Positions 1-6,069 of a DNA stretch of 6,105 nt are shown piece after piece. The stretch comes from Nitrosomonas sp. GTDB taxonomy: Bacteria > Pseudomonadota > Gammaproteobacteria > Burkholderiales > Nitrosomonadaceae. How positions within the stretch are numbered: position 1 is the stretch's first letter; each line of letters opens with the position of its first letter. Position numbers and translations under genes: made by a program. The stretch spans positions 1-6,105 of the forward strand of contig JAJFJI010000285.1 in NCBI GenBank assembly GCA_021774205.1, in the 5' to 3' direction. Under the pieces are notes generated by a model. The model was not told the DNA's origin. It saw only the letters and a list, made by a program, of their open reading frames with translations, and searched no databases.

Positions 1-1001
1 CAAATGCCGATGATTTTCCCGCCATAGCGTAAATGTTTTTTGATGGCAATTTCCCAGCCATGTAAACGAATCAACTCGAGATCTGCACATACGCTTTTTG
101 ATCCGGGCAGAATAATCAAGTCAGCTGGTGGAATGGTTTCGCCTAGTCGAATAAATTGCAAATTAACTTGAGGATGCAGTCGTAGCGGATCAAAGTCGGT
201 GTGGTTGCTGATACGCGGCAGGACGGGAACGATAATATTGATGCGTTGCGTTTCTGACGATTCGACAGTCTCAGATGTGTGTGGCACGGCATCTTCTGCT
301 TCAAGGTGTAAGCCGTGCAAATAAGGTAAAACACCTAAGACCGGTTTGCCGGTGTATTCTTCCAGCCAGTCCAGCCCCGATTGCAGTAATGCAATGTCAC
401 CCCGAAAACGGTTAATCACAAAACCTTTGATACGCGCCTGCTCACTGCTACTGAGTAAAGCCAGTGTACCCACTAGATGTGCAAATACCCCGCCACGGTC
501 AATGTCGGCAATGAGGATAACCGGGCAGTCAACCGCTTCCGCAAAACCCATATTGGCAATGTCATTGGCGCGCAGATTGATCTCAGCGGGCGAGCCTGCG
601 CCTTCAACAATGATTCGCTCATAGTTTCTGACCAGTCGTGCATGAGACTCAAGCACGGCTTTAAGCGCGATAGATTTGTAGTCATGGTAATGGCAAGCAT
701 CCATATTGCCGATTGAATGCCCATGAATAATCACCTGTGCCCCTACATCAGTGTTGGGCTTGAGTAATACCGGGTTCATGTCAGTATGCGGTGCTAGTCC
801 ACAGGCAATCGCTTGAACTGCCTGCGCACGACCGATTTCACCGCCATCTTCAGTGACCACACTATTCAATGCCATGTTTTGCGGCTTGAATGGCGCAACC
901 CGAACACCCTGTCGAGCAAGCCAACGACACAATGCGGTGGCCAGCATACTTTTGCCTGCGTCAGAAGTGGTTCCCTGAATCATCACTGCTTGGTTAATCA
1001 T
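1..1001 (-). CDS. cobQ: Cobyric acid synthase CobQ (CbiP type), 3' end missing
   Basis: Glutamine- and ATP-dependent amidation of the b, d, e and g carboxylates of adenosylcobyrinic acid a,c-diamide, giving adenosylcobyric acid (cytoplasmic). I translated 333 uninterrupted codons from the ATG at 1001. The N-terminal synthetase domain shows the P-loop-like MIQGTTSDAGKS (residues 7-18), FKPQNMALNS (38-47), MNPVLLKP (75-82), VEGAGSPAEINL (132-143), DIDRGGVFA (166-174) and INRFRGD (196-202). After a polar linker (about 235-253), the type 1 glutaminase domain begins (LPGSKS 298-303, GGKIIGI 327-333). The next codon starts TG, where the family has its nucleophilic Cys, so the catalytic Cys and His fall outside the window. 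Family members are roughly 480-510 residues, so about a third is missing because of the window edge, not damage. The start ATG shares one base with the cobD stop (TAATG) and has no clear Shine-Dalgarno sequence, which suggests translational coupling. It is distinct from CobB because of the QNMALNS and SPAEINL motifs. Confidence 0.96.
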   Translation of the reverse strand, partial: MINQAVMIQGTTSDAGKSMLATALCRWLARQGVRVAPFKPQNMALNSVVTEDGGEIGRAQAVQAIACGLAPHTDMNPVLLKPNTDVGAQVIIHGHSIGNMDACHYHDYKSIALKAVLESHARLVRNYERIIVEGAGSPAEINLRANDIANMGFAEAVDCPVILIADIDRGGVFAHLVGTLALLSSSEQARIKGFVINRFRGDIALLQSGLDWLEEYTGKPVLGVLPYLHGLHLEAEDAVPHTSETVESSETQRINIIVPVLPRISNHTDFDPLRLHPQVNLQFIRLGETIPPADLIILPGSKSVCADLELIRLHGWEIAIKKHLRYGGKIIGI

Positions 1002-2041
1002 TATGCGCCGATTAATTGACCAGAAGTTCGACAGGCTGCCAATGCTGTGTCAAGTCGCTGCCAATCTAAATTACTCCTTGGTAAACCAAAGCGTAGACTG
1101 GGTGGGTTATTGAACAGGCGGACCAGAATGCCTTGATATGCCAATTTCTCGAATAAATACGTCGCGTGGCGTGAATGTGCCCATTGAAATAGGGCACAAC
1201 CACCCGTAGGTATTAGTTGATACTGTGTTAACAAAGTTTTTAGACGGTTACTCGCGCTTAATAGGTGTTGACGTGTTTTTTTCTGCCAGTAGGTGTCTTG
1301 AAGTGCTTGAATAGCCATCCAGCGAGCCGGTGCATTGACTGACCATGGACCAAGCAGATTATTAAGTGCTGTTAATAATTCCGGGTGTGCGCAAACAAAT
1401 CCAACGCGTGCGCCAGCTAGTCCAAAGAATTTCCCCAAAGAGCGTAATACAATCAAACCCGGCTTTGATGTCTGGGATGCGATACTAAATTCTGGTGTGG
1501 CATCCATAAAAGCTTCATCCACAATTAACCATCCGTTGCGTTTAGCAAGTTGCATGTGCCAGTCGAGTAATTGTGCGATTGGAAAAACAGCACCGGTGGG
1601 ATTATTAGGGTGGGTGATAATCAGTACATCGGTATTTGGCAAAACTGCCTCTATTTGGTCAGGAGTTACAGTAGATACCTTATGGTTATTTCGTTTCCAT
1701 GTGTAGGCATGTTCGGCATAACCGGGGCTCAGTACACTGACTCGTGAAAGCACACGCAGTTGGGGTAATGCCTGAATCGCGGCTTGTGAACCAGCAACGG
1801 ACAAGAGAAAATTTGCGCCATAATATCGGCATGCAATCGCGTCCAGTTCATCATCATCGTCAGGAAGTCGTGCCCAGATTGCGGCAGGTGGTGTTTTAAT
1901 AGGCCAGCCGTTAGGATTAATACCGGTAGAAAGATCCAGCCAATTTTCCACTGGGATAGCAAAATGCGCCGCCGCGGCTCGCAGGCGACCGCCGTGATGC
2001 AATGGACCTGGTTGGTCAATTTGAGATGATGTGCTGAGCAA
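1001..2041 (-). CDS. cobD: Threonine-phosphate decarboxylase CobD (CobC in Pseudomonas naming)
   Basis: PLP enzyme of aminotransferase fold type I that decarboxylates L-threonine O-3-phosphate to (R)-1-aminopropan-2-ol O-2-phosphate, the linker that CbiB attaches to cobyric acid. At 346 residues it has normal length. Visible motifs are HHGGRL (15-20), DLSTGINPNGWP (36-47), AGSQAAIQ (83-90), HPNNPTG (144-150), VDEAFMD (174-180, Asp175 expected to contact the PLP ring nitrogen), SLGKFFGLAGARVGF (201-215, Lys204 the expected Schiff-base lysine) and LRFGLP (316-321, substrate carboxylate Arg317). There is no in-frame ATG at the front. The TTG at 2041 has GGGAG six bases upstream and overlaps cbiB by 26 bases. 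A second TTG at 2002 (codon 14) would begin MHHGGRL, closer to how many family members start, and would follow the cbiB stop by 13 bases. I prefer 2041 for its ribosome binding site, but the start is unsettled. The general aminotransferase HisC is a relative; the HHGGRL and DLSTGINP N-terminus and the B12 context favour CobD. Confidence 0.93.
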   Translation of the reverse strand: MLSTSSQIDQPGPLHHGGRLRAAAAHFAIPVENWLDLSTGINPNGWPIKTPPAAIWARLPDDDDELDAIACRYYGANFLLSVAGSQAAIQALPQLRVLSRVSVLSPGYAEHAYTWKRNNHKVSTVTPDQIEAVLPNTDVLIITHPNNPTGAVFPIAQLLDWHMQLAKRNGWLIVDEAFMDATPEFSIASQTSKPGLIVLRSLGKFFGLAGARVGFVCAHPELLTALNNLLGPWSVNAPARWMAIQALQDTYWQKKTRQHLLSASNRLKTLLTQYQLIPTGGCALFQWAHSRHATYLFEKLAYQGILVRLFNNPPSLRFGLPRSNLDWQRLDTALAACRTSGQLIGA

Positions 2042-2927
2042 GCCATTCTCCCAAACATAAAACCACGAGCCAGAGGATCAGTGAACGTGTAATGAGTCCC
2101 AATGCATGGCCAATATCATCTGTATCGGGTACAGGCCCGTTTCCGAGTGTGGGGCGGGATTCAAGCTGGCCGTGATAGTGTGCAGGGCCGCCGAGTGAAA
2201 TACTCAGGCTGCCTGCACCAGCAGCCATAACGGGTCCTGCATTGGGGCTTTTCCAGATTGCTCCCTGCGTTTGCCAGCAAAAAAAAGCATTACGTGCGCT
2301 GCCGGTTAGTGCATAGCTGAGCGCAGTAAATCGCGCCGGTATGAAATTCAAGCAATCGTCTAGCCGGGCTGCGGCCCAGCCAAAATGGCGATAACGATCA
2401 TTGCGATAACCCCACATGGCATCTAATGTGTTAATGAGTCGATAGGCGATCGCGCCGGGTGCGCCAGCAAGAATAAACCAGAAAATGACGCCAAAAATTG
2501 CATCGTTGCCATTCTCCAAAACAGATTCAATGGTGCCTTGTGTAACACCAACACGGTCCAGCTTCATCGTATCGCGACTGACCATCATTCCCACGAGCTG
2601 GCGTGCTGCCTGTAAATTACCCTCATGCAATGCACTTCTAACTAGCCGGGCATGTGTGCCTAGGCTATTCCAGCCGATCGCAAGATATAGTACTAAAATA
2701 TCAATGATGAAATGCCAGGGCACGAGATTTATCCAGGTTGACAGTAAGATCAATGGTGCAACGAGTAGCAATACTGCGATGCAACCGTGTAATCTGGAAT
2801 CTGCGTAAAACTTTTGTTCAGTGTAATCAGCTAGTTTGCCAAAACCGACTAATGGGTGAAAGCGCTGAGGTTCGCCGAGCCATGCATCCAGAAAAAGTGC
2901 AATTAAAACGGCCAGTGTGATGCTCAT
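2016..2927 (-). CDS. cbiB: Adenosylcobinamide-phosphate synthase CbiB (CobD in Pseudomonas naming)
   Basis: Integral inner-membrane enzyme that joins adenosylcobyric acid to aminopropanol phosphate, making adenosylcobinamide phosphate; its amine substrate comes from the next gene, cobD. The 303-residue length is usual for the family. Conserved stretches seen: DAWLGEPQRFHPLVGFG (14-30), VSRDT (116-120), ESVLENGNDAIFG (134-146), an AYRLINTLDAMWGY run (161-174) and SPNAGPVMAAGAGSLSISLGG (227-247). Hydrophobic, probably membrane-spanning segments lie near residues 3-16, 49-68, 73-88, 143-161 and 280-297. The ATG at 2927 overlaps the bluB stop in an ATGA, with only a weak purine run (GAGAA) in front, so its translation probably depends on bluB. 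An eight-T run on the coding strand (2279-2286) is read through in frame as part of Ala-Phe-Phe-Cys and does not disrupt the gene. The name CobD is used in the literature both for this enzyme and for the decarboxylase, so CbiB is the safer label. Confidence 0.96.
   Translation of the reverse strand: MSITLAVLIALFLDAWLGEPQRFHPLVGFGKLADYTEQKFYADSRLHGCIAVLLLVAPLILLSTWINLVPWHFIIDILVLYLAIGWNSLGTHARLVRSALHEGNLQAARQLVGMMVSRDTMKLDRVGVTQGTIESVLENGNDAIFGVIFWFILAGAPGAIAYRLINTLDAMWGYRNDRYRHFGWAAARLDDCLNFIPARFTALSYALTGSARNAFFCWQTQGAIWKSPNAGPVMAAGAGSLSISLGGPAHYHGQLESRPTLGNGPVPDTDDIGHALGLITRSLILWLVVLCLGEWLAQHIISN
2047..2052 (-). promoter_or_regulatory. Putative ribosome binding site for the TTG start of cobD
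   Basis: Minus-strand GGGAGA, six bases before TTG at 2041 and inside the cbiB Gly-Glu codons. It favours TTG 2041 over TTG 2002, which has only AGG four bases upstream. Because the same bases encode CbiB residues, the match could be coincidental. Confidence 0.45.
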
Positions 2928-3580
2928 TTCTCAATGTTGCCCCAGGTGTTATGGAATAATAATTCTTCCAGTGGGCGTTCATCTGCCCAGCCTGCTATTT
3001 TCAACATGGGTGCTGGATAAAAAGCCGCAACATGACCCAGGCACAGGATCGCAATTGGTTTGCTGCCTACAGGCAATTTCAGTAATTTGGCAAGATGAAC
3101 GGGGTCAAAAATTGATACCCAGCCCATACCTAAACCTTCAGCGCGTGCAGCCAACCATAAATTTTGAATGGCGCAGGCCACCGAAGCCAAGTCCATTTCC
3201 GGTAAGGTGCGACGGCCAAAAATGTGTTGTTCACGTTTGTCAGCTAATGCTGCGATAAGAAGCTCACCACATCCCTGAATACCATCAACTTTTAGGCGCA
3301 TAAATTCAGACCCTCGTTCGTCCAGCGCTTCTGCTGTGCGAAGACGCTCTTCTTCCACCAATGCGGCTATTGCATTGCGTATTTTGGCATCAGTTATGCG
3401 TATAAATCGCCACGGTTGCATTAAGCCTACACTGGGCGCCTGGTGTGCAGCGGCGAGCAGGCGTTTAAGTACGATTGGATCAATTGGGTCAGAAAGAAAA
3501 TGACGCATGTCGCGGCGCTCGGCAATCACACGATAAATGGCTGTGCGTTCTTCTTCACTAAAACGATGATCAACAGTCAT
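2924..3580 (-). CDS. bluB: 5,6-dimethylbenzimidazole synthase BluB
   Basis: Flavin-destructase of the nitroreductase-like fold. It uses oxygen to cannibalise reduced FMN and release 5,6-dimethylbenzimidazole, the lower axial base of cobalamin. The 218-residue protein is of typical length. The N-terminal ERRDMRHF (21-28) includes Asp24 in the Arg-Arg-Asp motif, and APSVGLMQPWRF (48-59) is a hallmark that separates BluB from ordinary nitroreductases. FGRRTLPEMDLASVACAIQN (121-140) and GLGMGWVSIFDP (149-160) follow. From memory of work on the Sinorhizobium meliloti enzyme, an Asp and a Ser are important for the reaction; Asp24 and Ser156 look like their counterparts, but I could not align them. 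The ATG at 3580 overlaps the cobB stop (ATGA) and lacks a Shine-Dalgarno sequence, so coupling is likely. Its 3' end overlaps cbiB by four bases. Its presence implies the cell makes its own DMB under oxic conditions and assembles true cobalamin rather than a pseudo-form. Confidence 0.95.
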   Translation of the reverse strand: MTVDHRFSEEERTAIYRVIAERRDMRHFLSDPIDPIVLKRLLAAAHQAPSVGLMQPWRFIRITDAKIRNAIAALVEEERLRTAEALDERGSEFMRLKVDGIQGCGELLIAALADKREQHIFGRRTLPEMDLASVACAIQNLWLAARAEGLGMGWVSIFDPVHLAKLLKLPVGSKPIAILCLGHVAAFYPAPMLKIAGWADERPLEELLFHNTWGNIEK

Positions 3581-4869
3581 GGCTGAAATAATGCGGCCGC
3601 AACAGCCGGGTTGGATGGCAGATACCAGTGGATATATGAAGCGGTTAATTTTCCCTTTTGAAATAGGGGTTCAGGCCTTAATCCTTTGCGTGTGGGTTGT
3701 GTCAGTGCGGATGAATCAAGCGATGTTGTTAGCTGAGAATGGTGAAATGTGTGGCCGCGTAATTCGCCTTTTGGGAATGTCGCCGAATGGAGGCCTAAAT
3801 TAACCAGACGATTTTGCATGATTGCCTGACCTGGAAGAATATCAACCATCTTAGCTTGTTGACCGCTGCTATTGGTAAGTGTGGTCAGTAGATAAAGCAT
3901 GCCGCCACATTCGGCAACAATGGGTTTGCCTTCTGCATGATGGTCTCGAATAGCTTCGCGAATGGCATGATTAGCTTCCAGTTCTTCCAGGTGTAATTCC
4001 GGATAGCCGCCAGGTAGATACAGACTCTCTGCGTCAGGTAATTCAGCGTCATGCAAGGGTGAGAAGAACGCTAATTTTGCGCCCATGGCCTGCAGCAGAT
4101 TCAGGTTGGCATGATAAATAAACGAGAAGGCGCTATCTGACGCGACGGCAATGTGGACATTTTTCAGCGTTTGTGGCAATTCGTCGGATGCCACATCATG
4201 GGACGTAAAGGCTACCGATGGCGGCAACGCATTCAATGCTGTTTTAGATAAACGCTCAGCAAGGTTGTCCAGCCGCTGGTCGAGATCGTCAATTTCATCT
4301 GCCTGAACCAAACCCAAATGACGGCTGGGTAATCGGTTGTTCTTGTCACGAGATAATGCACCAAGCCAGGGCAGATCTCGCGATAAACTTTCTTTTAGCA
4401 TTTCTGTATGTGTTGCGCTGGCTACTTGATTGGCCAATACTCCCGCAAAACGGATATCTGGCCGGTAAGTTGCCAACCCGTGCGCGACCGCGCCAAAGGT
4501 TTGCGCCATGGCAGTCGCGTCAATTACTACTAATACCGGTATGCCAAATGTTGCAGCAAGGTCAGCACTGGATGGCTCTCCATCAAAGAGTCCCATGACG
4601 CCTTCGATTAGAATCAAATCTGCTGTGCTAGCAGCCTGATATAAAAGTTGTTGGCAATGCGCTTGACCACCCATCCATAAATCCAGTTGATAAACTGGGT
4701 GGCCAGATGCTCGCGCCAGAATCTTAGGGTCAAGGAAATCTGGCCCAGCCTTGAATATACGAACCTTGTGACCCTGATTTCTATGAAATCGGGCCAGTGC
4801 TGCGGTAACTGTTGTTTTGCCTTGTCCAGATGCCGGCGCGGCAATCAGCAATGCCGGGCACTGTCTCAC
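3577..4869 (-). CDS. cobB: Cobyrinate (or hydrogenobyrinate) a,c-diamide synthase CobB/CbiA
   Basis: ATP- and glutamine-dependent amidation of the a and c carboxylates of cobyrinic acid (cobalt-early route) or hydrogenobyrinic acid (cobalt-late route); the sequence alone does not tell me which. It has 430 residues. The N-terminal dethiobiotin-synthetase-like domain carries the Walker A APASGQGKTT (11-20), FKAGPDFLDP (39-48), LDLWM (62-66) and EGVMGLFDG (89-97). The C-terminal type 1 glutaminase domain carries LPGGYPE (285-291), AECGGMLYL (319-327, Cys321 the expected nucleophile), GHTFHHS (372-378) and SYIHWYLPSN (411-420, His414 the expected catalytic His). The start is GTG at 4869, overlapping the cobO TGA as GTGA, with AAGGGA about seven bases upstream. 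Translation from it gives MRQCPALLIAAPASG, the usual short lead into the P-loop. The stop overlaps bluB in ATGA. It is told from CobQ by the EGVMGLFDG and KAGPDFLDP motifs. Not to be confused with the unrelated CobB deacetylase. Confidence 0.96.
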   Translation of the reverse strand: MRQCPALLIAAPASGQGKTTVTAALARFHRNQGHKVRIFKAGPDFLDPKILARASGHPVYQLDLWMGGQAHCQQLLYQAASTADLILIEGVMGLFDGEPSSADLAATFGIPVLVVIDATAMAQTFGAVAHGLATYRPDIRFAGVLANQVASATHTEMLKESLSRDLPWLGALSRDKNNRLPSRHLGLVQADEIDDLDQRLDNLAERLSKTALNALPPSVAFTSHDVASDELPQTLKNVHIAVASDSAFSFIYHANLNLLQAMGAKLAFFSPLHDAELPDAESLYLPGGYPELHLEELEANHAIREAIRDHHAEGKPIVAECGGMLYLLTTLTNSSGQQAKMVDILPGQAIMQNRLVNLGLHSATFPKGELRGHTFHHSQLTTSLDSSALTQPTRKGLRPEPLFQKGKLTASYIHWYLPSNPAVAAALFQP

Positions 4870-5480
4870 AAATCAATCCCTTTTTGCGCTTGAATGCCGG
4901 CCCGAAAAGCATGCTTGATATCGCGCATTTCTGTGACCGTATCGGCAGCTTCACACAGTGCATCCGGCGCAGCGCGTCCTGTAATGACGACATGTTGCAT
5001 GGCTGGGCGATTTTCTAAATCATGTAATACCGTAGTTAAATCCAACCAGCCGAACTTAAGCGGATAAGTCAGTTCATCCAGCACAATCAGATCCAGCGTT
5101 GGGTCACGCAGCATTTCTTGCACAATGGCCCAGCCCTGCTGTGCTGTTTCGGTATCCCGTGCCAGGTTTTGCGTGTCCCAGGTGAAGCCTTCTCCCAGGA
5201 CATGCCAAACCACATTTTCCTGCTTGCGAAAAAAAGCTTCTTCACCGGTATCCGAACGTCCTTTAATGAACTGCGCGACACCCACATGCATGCCGTGCCC
5301 CAGTGCACGTGCCATCATGCCAAAAGCCGAGCTGGATTTCCCCTTGCCATTGCCGGTATGCACTAGTAACAGGCCTTGTTCCTTGTCAGCACGCGCAATG
5401 GCCGCGTCAACGACTTCTTTCTTACGTTGCATGCGCTTGCGATGGCGTTGTGTACGCTCTGTGTGTTCGGAATCTTCCAT
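4866..5480 (-). CDS. cobO: Cob(I)yrinic acid a,c-diamide adenosyltransferase CobO (CobA family)
   Basis: Transfers the 5'-deoxyadenosyl group of ATP to the Co(I) of corrinoids, in de novo synthesis and on imported corrinoids. With the start chosen here it has 204 residues, normal for the family. A charged N-terminal helix (1-33) is followed by the P-loop HTGNGKGKSSSAFG (41-54), VAQFIKG (68-74), LGEGFTWDTQN (95-105), VLDELTYPLKFGWL (133-146), VITGRAAPDAL (165-175), DTVTEM (180-185) and the terminal GIQAQKGIDL (195-204), all family hallmarks. The ATG at 5480 lies four bases past the btuM stop and gives the usual N-terminus (MEDSEHTERTQRHRKRMQRK). An in-frame ATG at 5543 would add 21 residues that look unlike the family (MLHLHCYISNS), would sit 59 bases inside btuM and has no ribosome binding site, so I reject it. 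Its own site is weak (GGG, seven bases upstream). The stop overlaps the cobB GTG. This is the CobA/CobO family, not the unrelated PduO or EutT adenosyltransferases. Confidence 0.95.
   Translation of the reverse strand: MEDSEHTERTQRHRKRMQRKKEVVDAAIARADKEQGLLLVHTGNGKGKSSSAFGMMARALGHGMHVGVAQFIKGRSDTGEEAFFRKQENVVWHVLGEGFTWDTQNLARDTETAQQGWAIVQEMLRDPTLDLIVLDELTYPLKFGWLDLTTVLHDLENRPAMQHVVITGRAAPDALCEAADTVTEMRDIKHAFRAGIQAQKGIDL
4877..4882 (-). promoter_or_regulatory. Ribosome binding site deciding the GTG start of cobB
   Basis: The minus-strand sequence AAGGGA lies seven bases before the GTG at 4869, inside the last codons of cobO. Together with the GTGA overlap and the conserved protein start just before the P-loop, it supports GTG as the true start of cobB. 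Confidence 0.6.
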
Positions 5481-5484
5481 ATTG

Positions 5485-6069
5485 TTACCCAGTTGTGTTG
5501 CTGTGCGGATTGAATTGCTGATATAGCAATGCAAATGCAGCATGCGTTACTACCGCAATACCCGCATAAAACAGGAACGATTCAATATACATTGGGAAGA
5601 ATTTGATCAGTCGCTCAAAAAATTCAATCAACGTGGTTTCTTCAAAGCGGCCTGAAAAGAAATAAAAACCGCCACTGGAGAATAATTCACAGAGGGTTAA
5701 ACCCGCTATGATGCTTAAAGAAAGCGGCATAAACGTGCGCCATGCAAACTGATGTTGTTTGGCATACCAACGTCCTGCCAACCATAATGATGTGTAAGCC
5801 GGTAATAGGAAGATATAAGCCGGTGTCAAACAAAAACCGCTGGCGCCGCCCCAGGTATAGGCGGCAAAATCAAGCCACCAACTGAGCACGAAAAAACCCA
5901 ATAATGGCCAGATTGAACGCAAATACACGCCGGCTAGAAAGAAAATGGCCCAGGATGCGCCGGGCAGCAAATTTTGAAGTGAAGCGAAATGGTGGCCGCG
6001 GGTAACAATCATGAATAATACGAGTACCAGGCCAATCCAAATTTGGTTACGGTTGGATAAAGTCAACAT
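5485..6069 (-). CDS. btuM: BtuM-type vitamin B12 transporter (solitary ECF S-component-like membrane protein)
   Basis: Small integral membrane protein of 194 residues, very hydrophobic. About six membrane segments are plausible: roughly 10-24, 37-54, 56-72, 82-99, 113-131 and 160-184. I recognise it as BtuM, a family of Gram-negative B12 transporters resembling substrate-binding S-components of ECF transporters but found without the energising ECF module. The Thiobacillus denitrificans member was reported to bind cobalamin through a cysteine at position 80 and to remove its cyano group. This protein has Cys80 at the same number, in GGASGFCLTPAY (74-85), plus RGHHF (24-28), Asp67, Tyr85 and Arg153 (in FERL), which I recall as conserved positions. 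That comparison is from memory, not an alignment. The ATG at 6069 has AAGAGG eight bases upstream. It is the first gene of the cluster in the window and precedes cobO by four bases, which fits import followed by adenosylation. Alternatives are another B12-linked membrane protein or a cobalt transporter; no metal-binding His-rich segment is seen beyond the HH at 26-27. Confidence 0.82.
   Translation of the reverse strand: MLTLSNRNQIWIGLVLVLFMIVTRGHHFASLQNLLPGASWAIFFLAGVYLRSIWPLLGFFVLSWWLDFAAYTWGGASGFCLTPAYIFLLPAYTSLWLAGRWYAKQHQFAWRTFMPLSLSIIAGLTLCELFSSGGFYFFSGRFEETTLIEFFERLIKFFPMYIESFLFYAGIAVVTHAAFALLYQQFNPHSNTTG

Noticed and set aside
340..353. Small inverted repeat ACCGG-TTTG-CCGGT
   Set aside because: It is a 5-bp stem inside the cobQ coding sequence (Thr-Gly-Lys-Pro-Val) with no T tract, so it is not a terminator.
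346..1019. Plus-strand open frames opposite cobQ (for example 346-624, 477-716, 813-1019)
   Set aside because: They lie antisense to a clearly conserved gene, have no family resemblance or good ribosome binding sites, and are shadow frames.
1729..2058. Minus-strand frame beginning near 2058, with an ATG also at 2046, overlapping cobD
   Set aside because: It is out of frame with the conserved cobD protein and has no recognisable motifs; the ATG at 2046 is only one base from the purine run.
2279..2286. Run of eight T on the coding strand of cbiB, a possible slippage or frameshift site
   Set aside because: The conserved CbiB frame continues on both sides of the run, and no conserved alternative product follows.
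5481..5543. Longer cobO beginning at the ATG at 5543
   Set aside because: The extra 21 residues do not look like the family, the start lies deep in btuM and it has no Shine-Dalgarno sequence. The ATG at 5480 fits better.
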